Shown here piece after piece: positions 54,947-64,000 of a DNA stretch of 64,000 nt. Source of the DNA: Paenibacillus macquariensis (GTDB lineage: Bacteria > Bacillota > Bacilli > Paenibacillales > Paenibacillaceae); assembly GCF_900156375.1 (NCBI RefSeq), contig NZ_FTNK01000003.1, forward strand, positions 62,001 through 126,000, read 5' to 3'. Both the position numbers and the translations under genes were made by a program. Below the pieces are notes generated by a model. It was not told the DNA's origin, ran no database searches, and saw nothing but the letters and a program-made list of their open reading frames with translations. Every line of letters begins with the position of its first letter. Position 1 is the first letter of the stretch.

Positions 54947-56464
54947 ATGAGAGTCATCATAGCCGATGATGAGCGGTTAATTAGATTGGCGCTTCGCAGT
55001 ATGATAGAGGAGATGTCTTTAAATATTCAGATTGTAGCTGAAGCGAAGAATGGTAGCGAATTAGTGAAATTGGTAGACGAATATCATCCTGAGCTCGTCT
55101 TCGTGGATATTCGAATGCCTGAAATGAATGGATTAGAAGCGATGGATCAGGGAAGTCAATTATCGCCCCATACGCAGTGGATTGTCCTGACAGGATTCTC
55201 GGAATTTGAATATGTTCGGGAAGCGATGCGGCTTCGAGCGGTTGACTATTTATTGAAACCTATCGGACCAGAAGAGCTTGAGGTTAGTGTATCGAAGGTA
55301 GCTGCGGAGCTTGAGGCAAAAGCCAAGCAACTAGACAACCTTTTTGAAACCGCTGTCAATTCCTTACTACATGGTACAAGATCTATGGAAGAGATTAATT
55401 CGAGGTATCCATTGCAGGATTTTCGGTTATCGATAACTTTGTTTGGAATAGACAGTCATATGCCTGAACTAGACAAGACAAGGCTTCGTTATCAATGGAT
55501 TCATGGACTGAAAGAGACGTATGCAAGACAAGTACCTTTCTCTATATTAGAACATGCAATCTCCTTCGTAACGTTTCCCAATGGGGATATTGCCCAAATT
55601 ATCGGATGGCATAAAGATGCGGAAGAGCGAACTCAAGGCTATGTCTCAGAGATGAATGACATGTTGAATCAGCAAATGAAAGATTACGAGAGAAGTACTT
55701 GTATAGTATCTGGATTTCAGTCTGAGTACGCTATGGAATTAGTTAATTTAGAAAAGAAGCTACTACAGCTTCAGGAGTTACTACCATTACGCCGAATATT
55801 GCCTTCCAGGAGATTATGGATGGAGCAGGATGTGCGCTTGATGATGGATAAGCCTCATTATAGAGATATTATTGAGCGAATGGATAATCTATGTAGGCTT
55901 GCTTATATGCAGGATTTCTTTCAATATACGAATGAATTGAAACAACTGGAGCCGATGATGAATACTTTGGCTCATCAGGACCCCAATGCATTGGAGTATC
56001 TCCGAGAATCTCTGAACGTTTCTTTAGGATGTAGACTAGAAGGTAATCAGTCTATGGATCAATGGATGAAATCGCTCGAAAGTGTTCAAGAGAGTCGGTT
56101 GGCTGAACAATCGCTGGCTGAATTGTCGCAGGGTGATCTTATTCAAAGGGTACAAAATTATGTGAATATGAATTATATGAACGATATAGGAATTGGACAA
56201 ATTGCTAGTGATATGGATGTGACCCCGAATTATTTGAGCTCATTATTTCATAAGAAGATGGGCAAGACCTTTACGAAGTTTCTTACTCACATTCGGATGG
56301 TCAAAGCGAAGGAGTTATTATTGACTAACCCTGCTCTTAAAGTGCAGGAAGTAGCCGAACGAGTCGGCTACTATAGCACACGTCATTTTACAAAGTTGTT
56401 TCTGGATCATTTCGATTGTTATCCGTCGGAACTTCATCAGAAGTCGGCAACAAAGCAATTGTAA
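54947..56464 (+). CDS. YesN-type response regulator (REC plus AraC DNA-binding domain)
   Basis: A 505-residue response regulator. The receiver domain (residues 1-120) has the acidic pair in IIADDERLIRL, the phosphorylated Asp in LVFVDIRMPEMNG and the Lys in DYLLKPIGPEEL. A long middle region is followed by two AraC-type helix-turn-helix motifs (IGQIASDMDVTPNYLSSLFH, VQEVAERVGYYSTRHFTKLF). It should switch on the neighbouring transporter/alpha-galactosidase genes once phosphorylated by a YesM-type kinase, but the adjacent kinase gene is broken. AGGAGG precedes the ATG. Its 3' end overlaps the convergent kinase remnant. Confidence 0.9.
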   Translation: MRVIIADDERLIRLALRSMIEEMSLNIQIVAEAKNGSELVKLVDEYHPELVFVDIRMPEMNGLEAMDQGSQLSPHTQWIVLTGFSEFEYVREAMRLRAVDYLLKPIGPEELEVSVSKVAAELEAKAKQLDNLFETAVNSLLHGTRSMEEINSRYPLQDFRLSITLFGIDSHMPELDKTRLRYQWIHGLKETYARQVPFSILEHAISFVTFPNGDIAQIIGWHKDAEERTQGYVSEMNDMLNQQMKDYERSTCIVSGFQSEYAMELVNLEKKLLQLQELLPLRRILPSRRLWMEQDVRLMMDKPHYRDIIERMDNLCRLAYMQDFFQYTNELKQLEPMMNTLAHQDPNALEYLRESLNVSLGCRLEGNQSMDQWMKSLESVQESRLAEQSLAELSQGDLIQRVQNYVNMNYMNDIGIGQIASDMDVTPNYLSSLFHKKMGKTFTKFLTHIRMVKAKELLLTNPALKVQEVAERVGYYSTRHFTKLFLDHFDCYPSELHQKSATKQL

Positions 56465-57325
56465 TGGTAGATACTGTACCTTTGCTAACTGTGCTCTGGA
56501 TATCAAACGATGCATTGTCTTTGCCATAGGCAAGGAGCAAGCGTTCACGGATATTCTGTAGACCTACACTGTTGGAACTAGAAGCTGTGTGCGTAGCGGT
56601 ATTAAATCCAATCCCATTATCCGCGATGATGATCTGAACGGAGATGATTCCGTTGTCATAGATTGTTGTGGCACCAATTGTGACGTTACATGCATGATTC
56701 GCTGGCTCACACCCATGAATAATGGCGTTCTCTAACAATGGCTGAAGCAATAGCTTCGGAAGACGAAATGTTCCCAAATCAGGTTCATAAGACTGATAAA
56801 TTAATCTCGCTTATGTGCACTAATGAATGCTATATTACCATCTGCAGCAACAGCTTGTTTATACCAGGATTGTTGTTGATAAGAAAAATCACGAATGGGT
56901 CCCGTTATCTCGTTCGTATCTGTGACATATACCGTCCCATCACTTGAGATGAGAAGTGTGCCTAATATATCTTTTCTAGTATTTTGTAGCATTAGAGGAA
57001 GGGTTTCATTCAATGCACGATCCGTAAGTAGCTTCGTATAATCATTTGCCTTATCGTATTGGTTTGTCGCTTTGAACTTTAATGCATTCATAACATCTTC
57101 ATTCCAGAATGGCATAATCGTAATACGTTCCAAGTCATCCAAGTAGGTTTCGATGTTACGAGCCATGGCTTTTAGGGTTCCTTCGGTTAGGACCTGCTTC
57201 TCCTCTGTTATCATCGTCTGATAGTAATACGGAATGACGAAGCCGATTAGTAGAACGGGAATCATCATGGTCATGATAAAGAGAAGCGTTAATTTGAACC
57301 GCATTGTATAGAGATGTCGTTGCAA
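56388..57325 (-). pseudogene. YesM-type sensor histidine kinase with large internal deletion
   Basis: On the minus strand the N-terminal piece (57325-56801) has a membrane helix (LTLLFIMTMMIPVLLIGFVI) and about 130 residues of a Cache-type sensor, ending at AHKRD and a stop. A second frame from about 56795 continues YEPDLGTFRLPKLLLQPLLE with the ATPase N box NAIIHG, then IADNGIGF and VGLQNIRERLLLAYG. The rest of the sensor, the second helix, HAMP and the phospho-accepting His region, roughly 300 residues, are lost. No kinase activity is possible. Confidence 0.88.
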
Positions 57326-57449
57326 GTCGAAAGCACCCTCTTTTTACTGTGTAGTGGAATTAATATATTGCTATGACAGCATAACGTAGTTTATCTATTT
57401 CGAATAGGGTGTGTAGATTTGGTCGGATAGATCGTTGTTTTAGGGCATG

Positions 57450-57463
57450 TGTAAGCGCGTTCA
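57450..57463. promoter_or_regulatory. Candidate cre (CcpA) or LacI-family operator before the alpha-galactoside operon
   Basis: TGTAAGCGCGTTCA fits the cre consensus TGWAANCGNTNWCA with one mismatch. It lies about 55 bases before the binding-protein gene. Confidence 0.45.
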
Positions 57464-57518
57464 CCGATGATATATTAAATATATAAATAATTCAATTTTT
57501 TTATAGGGGGAACAAAAA

Positions 57519-58805
57519 ATGAGGAAAAAATGGCTATCTATATCATGTCTTACGCTAGCTGTAGTTACAGCACTTACGGCATGTGGATCTAATGGAGAAG
57601 GAGATAAATCTTCTAATACGGCAGATGGTAAAGCAGATAAGAACGTTACTCTAACGGTTTCTACAAATGTCGTGGGTGAGCAAGCGACAGTGCTTCAAGA
57701 TATTGCGAACAAATTTATGACAGACAATCCTACGATTAAAGTGGAGTTCAGCGCACCGGGGAAAGATTATGAGAATACGATGAAGGTCAAGATGGCCTCT
57801 AAGGATATGCCTGATGTCTTCGCAACACATGGTTGGTCGAAGAATCGTTATGGTGAATATCTAGCTGATCTATCAGGAGAAGCTTGGGCGGCGGATTTAG
57901 ATCCTTCTATTAAGTCAAGTGTAACGGATGAATCAGGTAAGCTCTATGTGCTTCCTATGGATCAGGATAAATCAGGTCCGGTGTATAACATTGATCTATT
58001 GAAAGAATACGGATTAGAAGTACCTAAGACGTATGATGAGTTCTTAGCTGCAGCTGAAGTAATTAAGACGAAGAGTGATGGAAAAGTAGTTGCCATTCAT
58101 ATCGGTGGAGCTGATGCATGGCCTATCGGACAGTGGTTTGATTTCATGGCAACACCGATGTTGATTAGTGCGGAACAGAATTCGGCACAAGCGTTACTAG
58201 ACGGCACATTTGATTGGACGAAGTTCGATGAACTACCGCAAATGTTCAAAGACTTTTATGATAAAGGTTATTTCAATAAAGACATTTTAACTTCGAAATA
58301 CAGCGACTCTGCTAAAGCTTTTGCAGAAGGAAAAGCAGTATTCGGATTCTACGGACCTTATTTCATTGAAGAAGCAAAGAACATTAATCCGAACTTGAAT
58401 GCAGGGCTTATGCCAATTCCTTCGATCCAAGCTAACGATACGCCAACTTTTGCTGGAGGAGAGAAAACAACTTGGGGTGTATGGAAAGATTCTAAGAACA
58501 TCGAAGCTGCAAAGAAATTCGTTGCTTACTATGCGCAAGCTGAGAATACTTCGGCTGTGGCGAAATCGAACCAATTACCACCAGGACTTAGCAGTGTGAA
58601 AATCGACGCAGGTGAATTAACAACTTACTATGAGAAATACAAAGATACGCCAGTACTTCCTTTCTTTGACCGTGTGTATTTGCCAAACGGCATGTGGGAT
58701 GTGTTGTGTAAGAATGGACAAGACATTCTTGCAGGTGGTATTGATGCAAGACAATACTCCGAGAACATGAAGAAAGAATTCGAACGTCTTAGTGCAAACA
58801 AATAA
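57519..58805 (+). CDS. Sugar ABC transporter substrate-binding lipoprotein (alpha-galactoside operon)
   Basis: A 428-residue solute-binding lipoprotein; the signal peptide ends in lipobox ALTAC. Mature features include TVSTNVVGEQATVLQDIANK, YNIDLLKEYGLEVPKTYDEF and KAVFGFYGPYFIEEA. It is the first gene of an operon with two permeases and a GH36 alpha-galactosidase, so raffinose- or melibiose-type alpha-galactosides are the probable ligands. AGGGGG precedes the ATG. A hairpin follows before the permeases. Confidence 0.9.
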   Translation: MRKKWLSISCLTLAVVTALTACGSNGEGDKSSNTADGKADKNVTLTVSTNVVGEQATVLQDIANKFMTDNPTIKVEFSAPGKDYENTMKVKMASKDMPDVFATHGWSKNRYGEYLADLSGEAWAADLDPSIKSSVTDESGKLYVLPMDQDKSGPVYNIDLLKEYGLEVPKTYDEFLAAAEVIKTKSDGKVVAIHIGGADAWPIGQWFDFMATPMLISAEQNSAQALLDGTFDWTKFDELPQMFKDFYDKGYFNKDILTSKYSDSAKAFAEGKAVFGFYGPYFIEEAKNINPNLNAGLMPIPSIQANDTPTFAGGEKTTWGVWKDSKNIEAAKKFVAYYAQAENTSAVAKSNQLPPGLSSVKIDAGELTTYYEKYKDTPVLPFFDRVYLPNGMWDVLCKNGQDILAGGIDARQYSENMKKEFERLSANK

Positions 58806-58828
58806 TGTGAAGTAATAACTTCAAAGTA

Positions 58829-58869
58829 GGCACCTAGGAGAGCTGAAATAAGGTTCCTGGGTGCCTTTT
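58829..58869 (+). terminator. Intercistronic hairpin after the binding-protein gene
   Basis: GGCACCTAGGA pairs with TTCCTGGGTGCC with one bulged or mismatched base, then TTTT. Partial termination would keep the binding protein in excess. Confidence 0.65.
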
Positions 58870-58897
58870 GAAGTTCGAGGAGAAAGGGTTGGTGTAA

Positions 58898-59779
58898 GTG
58901 AAGAAGAAAATGTGGGGTTCCTCGACGATTTTGAACGTCATGTACGTCCCAGCGTTACTTTTTTTTGCCGTATTTATTTTTTATCCTTTTATTGAGGGGA
59001 TTCGCATTTCCTTTACGAATTGGGATGGATATTCACAGCAGTTCAGCTATGTAGGATTTGAGAAATACATCAATATGTTAACGGATAAGAATACATGGAC
59101 AACGATGAGCAATACCGTGATTTATGGATTTGGCAGTACGTTACTTCAGAATGTGTTGGGTCTTGCTTATGCGTTATTCCTGGATCAGCAATTACGTGCT
59201 AAAGGTCTCGTAAGAACGATCGTATATTTACCGGTTATTATCAGTTCATTAATTATGGGGTACATTTGGTACTTCTTCTTCCAATTTGATGGTGGAGCTA
59301 TCAATGATATCATGGCATTATTCGGCGCACAGCCGGTAGACTGGCTAGCTAATGGTCCACGGGCAGTAGGGATCATTACATTTGTTAACACGTTCCAATT
59401 CATGGGTGTAGCGATGACTATCTATGTTGCGGGGTTACAGTCTATTCCAAAGGACTACTATGAGGCTGCTTCTATTGACGGGGCGAACTGGTGGTCACAA
59501 TTCAAAAACATCACACTTCCACTCTTAATGCCTGCGATCACGATTAACGTCGTGTTGAACATCATTGGCGGTCTGAAGTTGTTCGATGTAATCGTTGCGA
59601 TGACAAACGGCGGACCAGGGTATGCTTCTTCTTCCTTGTCCACGATGATGTATAATTTATACTTTGCAAGACAAGATGCAGGTTATGCGGCAGCGTTAGG
59701 TAATTTCATGTTCTTATTTATTGCGATTGTCAGCATTACCTCACTGATTCTCTTGAAGCGGAAAGAGGTGAAGATTTAA
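58898..59779 (+). CDS. Sugar ABC transporter permease (MsmF-like)
   Basis: A 293-residue CUT1 permease with six helices and the EAA loop DYYEAASIDGANWWSQFKNI; TNGGPGYASSSLSTMMYNLY is typical of the MalF/MsmF position. It starts with GTG at 58898 behind GAGGAGAAAGGG. The next permease starts 2 bases after its stop. Together they import the ligand delivered by the upstream lipoprotein, driven by an ATPase encoded elsewhere. Confidence 0.92.
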   Translation: MKKKMWGSSTILNVMYVPALLFFAVFIFYPFIEGIRISFTNWDGYSQQFSYVGFEKYINMLTDKNTWTTMSNTVIYGFGSTLLQNVLGLAYALFLDQQLRAKGLVRTIVYLPVIISSLIMGYIWYFFFQFDGGAINDIMALFGAQPVDWLANGPRAVGIITFVNTFQFMGVAMTIYVAGLQSIPKDYYEAASIDGANWWSQFKNITLPLLMPAITINVVLNIIGGLKLFDVIVAMTNGGPGYASSSLSTMMYNLYFARQDAGYAAALGNFMFLFIAIVSITSLILLKRKEVKI

Positions 59780-59780
59780 T

Positions 59781-60587
59781 ATGAGAACGTTAAAATATAG
59801 CATTTTAACTTTAATAGGAATCGTTCACTTAATTCCATTCTACATCTTACTAGGTATGGCGTTGAAGCCAACAGAGGATACGAGCTCGAAGTGGATATTC
59901 CCAACGAATATGACAATGGATAACTTTGTGAACGCTTGGAATCAAGCTCATTTGAGTCAGGCACTGATCAATAATGTCATTATTACGGGGTCTTCGGTTG
60001 TATTGATCGTATTGATCGGTGCATTAGCATCCTATCCATTATCGCGTTTTCAGACGAAGTGGAATCAGTTTATTTATTTGTTATGTATCTCTTGTATGAT
60101 TGTTCCTGCATTGACTATTCTCGTACCCCTATATTCGATGATTGTGGATATGGGTGGGATTAATACGTACTGGGCAGCTATTCTAACCCAAGTGACGTTC
60201 CAGCTTCCATTGACGATTTTCTTATTCACCGGATTTATTAGTTCGGTTCCAAGAGAATTGGATGAGGCGGGATCGATCGATGGTTGCAACAAGTTCATGA
60301 TTTTCTTCCGAATCATTCTACCGCTGTTGAAGCCAATAACGGCAACGGTTATTATTCTTACGGGACTCAATGTATGGAATGACTATCAATTCTCGATTTT
60401 CCTTTTACAAAAAGTATCTGTACAGACGATTCCAGTAGCTCTATCTCAGTTTATCTCACAGTTCCAGAACCAAATTAGCTGGGTGGCTGCGGGATGTGTT
60501 ATCGGGATGTTACCGGTTACGATTCTCTATTTATTCTTACAAAAATACTTCATTCGCGGTCTAGCGGATGGTGCTGTGAAAGGTTAG
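59781..60587 (+). CDS. Sugar ABC transporter permease (MsmG-like)
   Basis: A 268-residue CUT1 permease with six helices and the EAA loop ELDEAGSIDGCNKFMIFFRI. It ends YFIRGLADGAVKG. The ATG is two bases after the preceding stop, and GAGGTGAAG within the previous gene can act as ribosome site. It pairs with the MsmF-like subunit. The alpha-galactosidase gene starts 10 bases after it. Confidence 0.92.
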   Translation: MRTLKYSILTLIGIVHLIPFYILLGMALKPTEDTSSKWIFPTNMTMDNFVNAWNQAHLSQALINNVIITGSSVVLIVLIGALASYPLSRFQTKWNQFIYLLCISCMIVPALTILVPLYSMIVDMGGINTYWAAILTQVTFQLPLTIFLFTGFISSVPRELDEAGSIDGCNKFMIFFRIILPLLKPITATVIILTGLNVWNDYQFSIFLLQKVSVQTIPVALSQFISQFQNQISWVAAGCVIGMLPVTILYLFLQKYFIRGLADGAVKG

Positions 60588-60596
60588 GTAAATCAT

Positions 60597-62792
60597 ATGG
60601 GAATTGTATATGACGATAATAAACGTATTTTTCATTTGAAATCTAGAACGACCAGTTATATATTTCAGGCCGATCATCGTGGTTACTTGATTCACTTGTA
60701 TTGGGGACGGCCTATATCGGATGGAGATCTAACACAGTTTCTACCGATTATAGAACGACCTTTCTCTCCAATGACGGATGCGAATGAGCCGTATTTCTCG
60801 CTTGATGTAGTTGCACAAGAATATCCAGGATACGGAACATCGGATTATCGTCAGCCAGCCTACCAGATGTCCTTCAAGGATGGATCGACTGCAGCGGAAC
60901 TACTGTATCAATCTCATCGTACGTTTGCGGGTAAATCCAGGTTAGAGGGGCTTCCAGCGACTTACGTAGAGTCTGATGATGAAGCAACTACACTGGAGAT
61001 TACGCTTCTTGATCCGATTTCTCAGATGGAAGTATGCTTAAGTTATACCGTTTATGAAAGTCTCGGAGCCATCATAAGATCCGTTCGTTATGTGAATCGA
61101 GGGGAGCAGAAGGTTCAATTGCTCCGTACATTGAGTGCGAGTGTGGATTTCCATCATCAATCGTTAGAATGGATTCAGTTATCGGGAGCATGGGCGAAGG
61201 AACGCTGGCTACATCGTAACTCTCTTGCTCCTGGTATCCAATCCGTTGAAAGTCGTCGAGGCTCAAGTAGTCATCAGCATAATCCATTTATAGCCTTGGT
61301 TGAGTCAAGCACGACAGAAGATCGTGGGGACGCATATGGATTTAGCTTCGTCTACAGTGGAAACTTTCTTGCTTCTGTTGAAGTAGATCAGCATCAGACG
61401 ACGCGAGTAAGTATGGGAATCAATCCATTTGATTTCAAGTGGCTCCTTGAGCCGGGAGAGTCATTTCAGACGCCAGAAGTCGTGATGGTCTATTCGAATG
61501 AGGGATTAGGCGGGATGTCTCGACAGTATCACAAGCTATATCGTACACGTCTGGCTCGTGGACAATATCGTGATCAAGTCCGTCCAATTCTTGTGAACAA
61601 CTGGGAAGCGACCTATTTTGACTTCAATGAAGAGAAGATTGTGAGTCTTGCGGATGAAGCCAAGGATATGGGGATTGAATTGTTCGTGTTGGATGATGGT
61701 TGGTTTGGAAAGCGAGATAATGATCGTACATCCCTAGGGGACTGGTTCGAGAATCGCAGTAAATTACCGAACGGACTTGCTGGATTAGCGAAGGAGCTTA
61801 ATGATCGAGATTTGAAATTCGGGCTCTGGCTGGAGCCGGAAATGGTCTCTGTGGAGAGCGAATTGTATCAAGCTCATCCGGATTGGTGCCTGCATATTCC
61901 GAATCGTCGTCGAACTGAAGGAAGATTCCAACTTATTTTGGATCTATCCCGTCAAGAAGTATGTGATGCCTTAATTGAAAAATTAAGCGGTGTGTTATCT
62001 TCTGCACCAATCAGCTATGTGAAGTGGGATATGAATCGCAATATGACAGAGATTGGATCGGCAGGTCTACCACCAGAACGCCAGCGGGAGACAGCACATC
62101 GATATATGCTAGGGTTGTATCACGTCTTGGAGACGATCACAGAACGGTTTCCACATATTCTATTCGAGAGCTGCTCAGGCGGTGGGGGACGATTTGATCC
62201 AGGTATGTTGCATTACATGCCGCAGACGTGGACGAGTGATAACTCGGATGCGATTGAGCGTCTGAAGATCCAATATGGTACTAGCTTAGTCTATCCTGTG
62301 AGCTCAATGGGCGCACATGTCACTGCTGTACCGAATCATCAGGTACATCGGCATACGCCACTCAGTACGCGTGGAGATGTAGCATTGTCAGGTAATTTCG
62401 GTTATGAGCTAGATTTGACGAAGATGACAGAAGCAGAGAAGATGCTTGTTCAACAGCAGATTAAGCAATGCAAAGATGTACGACACTTGACGTTTAACGG
62501 GGATTTCTATCGCTTAAGCAGCCCGTTTGAAGGTAATGAGACAGCATGGATGTTCGTGTCAGAAGATCAAGACGAAGCGTTAGTCTTCTGGATTAAGGTA
62601 TTAGCAGAGCCAGCGGAGCCGTTGCGTCGTCTGAAGCTTAGAGGCTTAGACCTGGCAACCGTATACGTGGAACAAGCAACAGGTATGACATTACATGGAG
62701 ATACATTGATGCATGCGGGTGTACAGATTCCGGTTACGCTAGGTGATTTCCAAAGTGTGAGCTGGCACTTCAAGCGTGTAACGAAGGCATAG
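60597..62792 (+). CDS. Alpha-galactosidase, glycoside hydrolase family 36
   Basis: A 731-residue GH36 enzyme that removes terminal alpha-galactose from melibiose, raffinose and related sugars. The N-terminal beta-sandwich (to about residue 330) is followed by the (beta/alpha)8 barrel with LFVLDDGWFGKRDND, the nucleophile Asp in YVKWDMNRN and the acid/base Asp in TSDNSDAIERL; ESCSGGGGRFD is a family hallmark. There is no signal peptide, so it works in the cytoplasm on sugar brought in by the upstream transporter. The length is normal. A terminator closes the operon. Confidence 0.95.
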   Translation: MGIVYDDNKRIFHLKSRTTSYIFQADHRGYLIHLYWGRPISDGDLTQFLPIIERPFSPMTDANEPYFSLDVVAQEYPGYGTSDYRQPAYQMSFKDGSTAAELLYQSHRTFAGKSRLEGLPATYVESDDEATTLEITLLDPISQMEVCLSYTVYESLGAIIRSVRYVNRGEQKVQLLRTLSASVDFHHQSLEWIQLSGAWAKERWLHRNSLAPGIQSVESRRGSSSHQHNPFIALVESSTTEDRGDAYGFSFVYSGNFLASVEVDQHQTTRVSMGINPFDFKWLLEPGESFQTPEVVMVYSNEGLGGMSRQYHKLYRTRLARGQYRDQVRPILVNNWEATYFDFNEEKIVSLADEAKDMGIELFVLDDGWFGKRDNDRTSLGDWFENRSKLPNGLAGLAKELNDRDLKFGLWLEPEMVSVESELYQAHPDWCLHIPNRRRTEGRFQLILDLSRQEVCDALIEKLSGVLSSAPISYVKWDMNRNMTEIGSAGLPPERQRETAHRYMLGLYHVLETITERFPHILFESCSGGGGRFDPGMLHYMPQTWTSDNSDAIERLKIQYGTSLVYPVSSMGAHVTAVPNHQVHRHTPLSTRGDVALSGNFGYELDLTKMTEAEKMLVQQQIKQCKDVRHLTFNGDFYRLSSPFEGNETAWMFVSEDQDEALVFWIKVLAEPAEPLRRLKLRGLDLATVYVEQATGMTLHGDTLMHAGVQIPVTLGDFQSVSWHFKRVTKA

Positions 62793-62804
62793 AATGACAT
62801 AGAT

Positions 62805-62858
62805 TAGGGCTATCTTCTTACATGGCGATGCGATGTGATCTGAAGATAGCCCTATTTT
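62805..62858 (+). terminator. Terminator after the alpha-galactosidase gene
   Basis: TAGGGCTATCTTC (62805-62817) and GAAGATAGCCCTA (62842-62854) are perfect complements, followed by TTTT. Confidence 0.85.
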
Positions 62859-62933
62859 GCAGAAATTACCGATTGTTACCTATATGTATGGATCTGAGAA
62901 TATTATTGATATAAGTCAAAAGGTGTTGATAAA

Positions 62934-63000
62934 TGGACTGGACTTCAAACATTAGGCTTTCAGCCAAAGGGATTTATCGCATTTGGCAACGATGCGAATG
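62934..63000 (+). pseudogene. Cof-type HAD hydrolase relic
   Basis: About 22 codons read TGLQTLGFQPKGFIAFGNDA then NDV and a stop. GFIAFGNDAND is the last metal-binding motif of Cof/HAD phosphatases. The rest of the gene is gone. The following 150 bases contain no recognisable gene. Confidence 0.5.
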
Positions 63001-63159
63001 ACGTTTAATGAATGAGTTGGAGAGCTGAAATATCTATTCATTCTAGATCATACTCCTTTGAATTTGAAGAAATTGCAAGATGGGTTTGTGCCTTACATCA
63101 CTGACAATAGGGGTACGGGGTAATAGTATTCTATTGTTAGTGAAAAGGGAGGTCAGTAC

Positions 63160-63417
63160 ATGAAAACGAAATTTGTAGCTGTGATCGGAGCCGTTATTTT
63201 ATCTGTGGGTATTGGAACTGTAGCCTATGCTGAGGTTGGAACAGGAACCTTAAGAGAGATGCTTCCGTTCATGCAAGAAATGCATCCAAACCTCAATGAT
63301 TCTGAGTTAGAGCAAATGTACAATAGTTGTCATGGGCAGGAAAGTGATAATATCCAATCTTCAAGAATGACGCACAATAATTCTAGGATGTATGACAATT
63401 CCATGATGTATCGTTAG
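63160..63417 (+). CDS. Small secreted protein of unknown function
   Basis: An 85-residue protein with a clear signal peptide (MKTKFVAVIGAVILSVGIGT, cleavage probably after AYA). The mature part has LREMLPFMQEMHPNLNDSEL, a conserved-looking helix pair, an isolated Cys in NSCHG and a Met/Asn-rich tail. Similar short exported proteins with MHPxLS and CHG motifs occur in Bacillota, but I cannot name the family or a function. AGGGAGG precedes the ATG, and a terminator follows. Confidence 0.65.
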   Translation: MKTKFVAVIGAVILSVGIGTVAYAEVGTGTLREMLPFMQEMHPNLNDSELEQMYNSCHGQESDNIQSSRMTHNNSRMYDNSMMYR

Positions 63418-63452
63418 TCTGAATTTGTTCTACTACAACATGCGAAAAAGCT

Positions 63453-63498
63453 AGAGGCGCCGTATAAGTTTATTTAACCTATACGACGCCTCTTTTTG
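63453..63498. terminator. Terminator between the secreted protein and the LacI-type gene
   Basis: AGAGGCGCCGTATA pairs with TATACGACGCCTCT with one mismatch, followed by TTTTTG. It can serve both convergent genes. Confidence 0.8.
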
Positions 63499-63519
63499 TA
63501 ACTTTTAAGAAAGTTCACT

Positions 63520-64000
63520 CTATTCAATGTGATGAGTGCTACGCGTTCGACTTAAGCTAGATTCTCTAACGATCAGTCTTGGCTCGAACTGAACCCTCTC
63601 AAAAAGACCTTTCTTCTGCTCTTCTATACGTTGGAGCAGAAGCTCCGTAGCCACCTTGGCTACTTCCGCGCCCATAATGGATACTGAGCTGATCTTTGGA
63701 GTTGTGATTGTACACAATAAATTGTTATCGACTCCGACGATAGCGATATCTTCTGGTACGCGAATACCTAATTCTTTGAATCGATTTAGTAAGCCTACAG
63801 CAACCATATCATTTCCGGCATAGATGGCATCGGGCATATGCGTTAGATTCACAAAGTAATCTGCTGCTTTAGCTCCTGTCTGCAGTGAGAAATCATCTCC
63901 GAAATAGACTAATGATCGATCAATCTGATCTAGCGCATCCTCATAAGCAAAGAATCGCTCTTCAATGATTTCTTTTGGCGCACCAGCATAACCAATTCTC
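63520..64000 (-). CDS. LacI family regulator, C-terminal part (cut by window edge)
   Basis: The minus-strand frame is open from the window end to the stop at 63520, about 160 residues of a LacI/GalR sensor domain: PDAIYAGNDMVAVGLLNRFK, VPEDIAIVGVDNNLL, then a final segment with FEPRLIVRESS. The DNA-binding N-terminus lies outside the window. A repressor for the alpha-galactoside operon is one possibility, since that operon has an operator-like site at 57450. Confidence 0.85.
   Translation of the reverse strand, partial: RIGYAGAPKEIIEERFFAYEDALDQIDRSLVYFGDDFSLQTGAKAADYFVNLTHMPDAIYAGNDMVAVGLLNRFKELGIRVPEDIAIVGVDNNLLCTITTPKISSVSIMGAEVAKVATELLLQRIEEQKKGLFERVQFEPRLIVRESSLSRTRSTHHIE

Overview
The window reads as chromosome of a spore-forming, low-to-medium GC member of the Bacillota, most likely Paenibacillus or a close relative. 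The evidence is a run of genes in the order known from Bacillus (tsaE-tsaB-rimI-tsaD, an ABC-F ATPase, moaC, tatA-tatC, groES-groEL), a CIRCE operator, T-box leaders, an H-type small acid-soluble spore protein behind a forespore-type promoter, Ku/LigD end joining, and many CUT1 sugar ABC transporters with AraC, LacI and YesM/YesN-type regulators. No rRNA, tRNA or CRISPR array was seen.

Layout. 1-4.3 kb: a decayed exopolysaccharide cluster with two broken glycosyltransferases, one intact DUF1972-type glycosyltransferase, a nucleotidyltransferase, a beheaded cupin and an LCP ligase. 4.3-7 kb: a DUF1854 protein, a small CxxC protein and an ABC-2 exporter pair. 7-14 kb: bactofilin plus M23 peptidase, cardiolipin synthase, a YitT protein, polymerase-only LigD, Ku and a spore-protein pair. 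14-27.3 kb: the conserved core, with leuA behind two tandem leucine T-boxes and a cluster of DnaA boxes between leuA and the ABC-F gene.

27.25-49.66 kb is accessory DNA downstream of groEL. The groEL 3' end recurs at 30841 and 49649, and the last two copies share a 128-bp left-hand arm. Integrase relics lie just inside the first two copies. The simplest reading is two related integrative elements stacked at the groEL 3' end. Element A (about 3.6 kb) carries an MFS relic, a dihydrouridine synthase and a ClC protein. Element B (about 18.8 kb) carries an integrase relic, GNAT/MerR, a MarR-DedA-PssA-DedA lipid cassette, IS relics, a YjcZ-like peptide, a GH3 glycosidase with AraC, an Lpl-type sugar ABC transporter with its membrane AraC regulator, a metallo-hydrolase and a broken EamA exporter.

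49.7-64 kb: carbohydrate uptake. A LacI-controlled CUT1 transporter has three matching operators. A YesN-type response regulator faces a sensor kinase gene that has lost its middle. A CUT1 transporter with GH36 alpha-galactosidase, a small secreted protein and a LacI-family regulator cut by the window edge complete the region. Gene decay is unusually common throughout: glycosyltransferases, cupin, integrases, four transporters, a sensor kinase, a HAD hydrolase and three transposases are broken.
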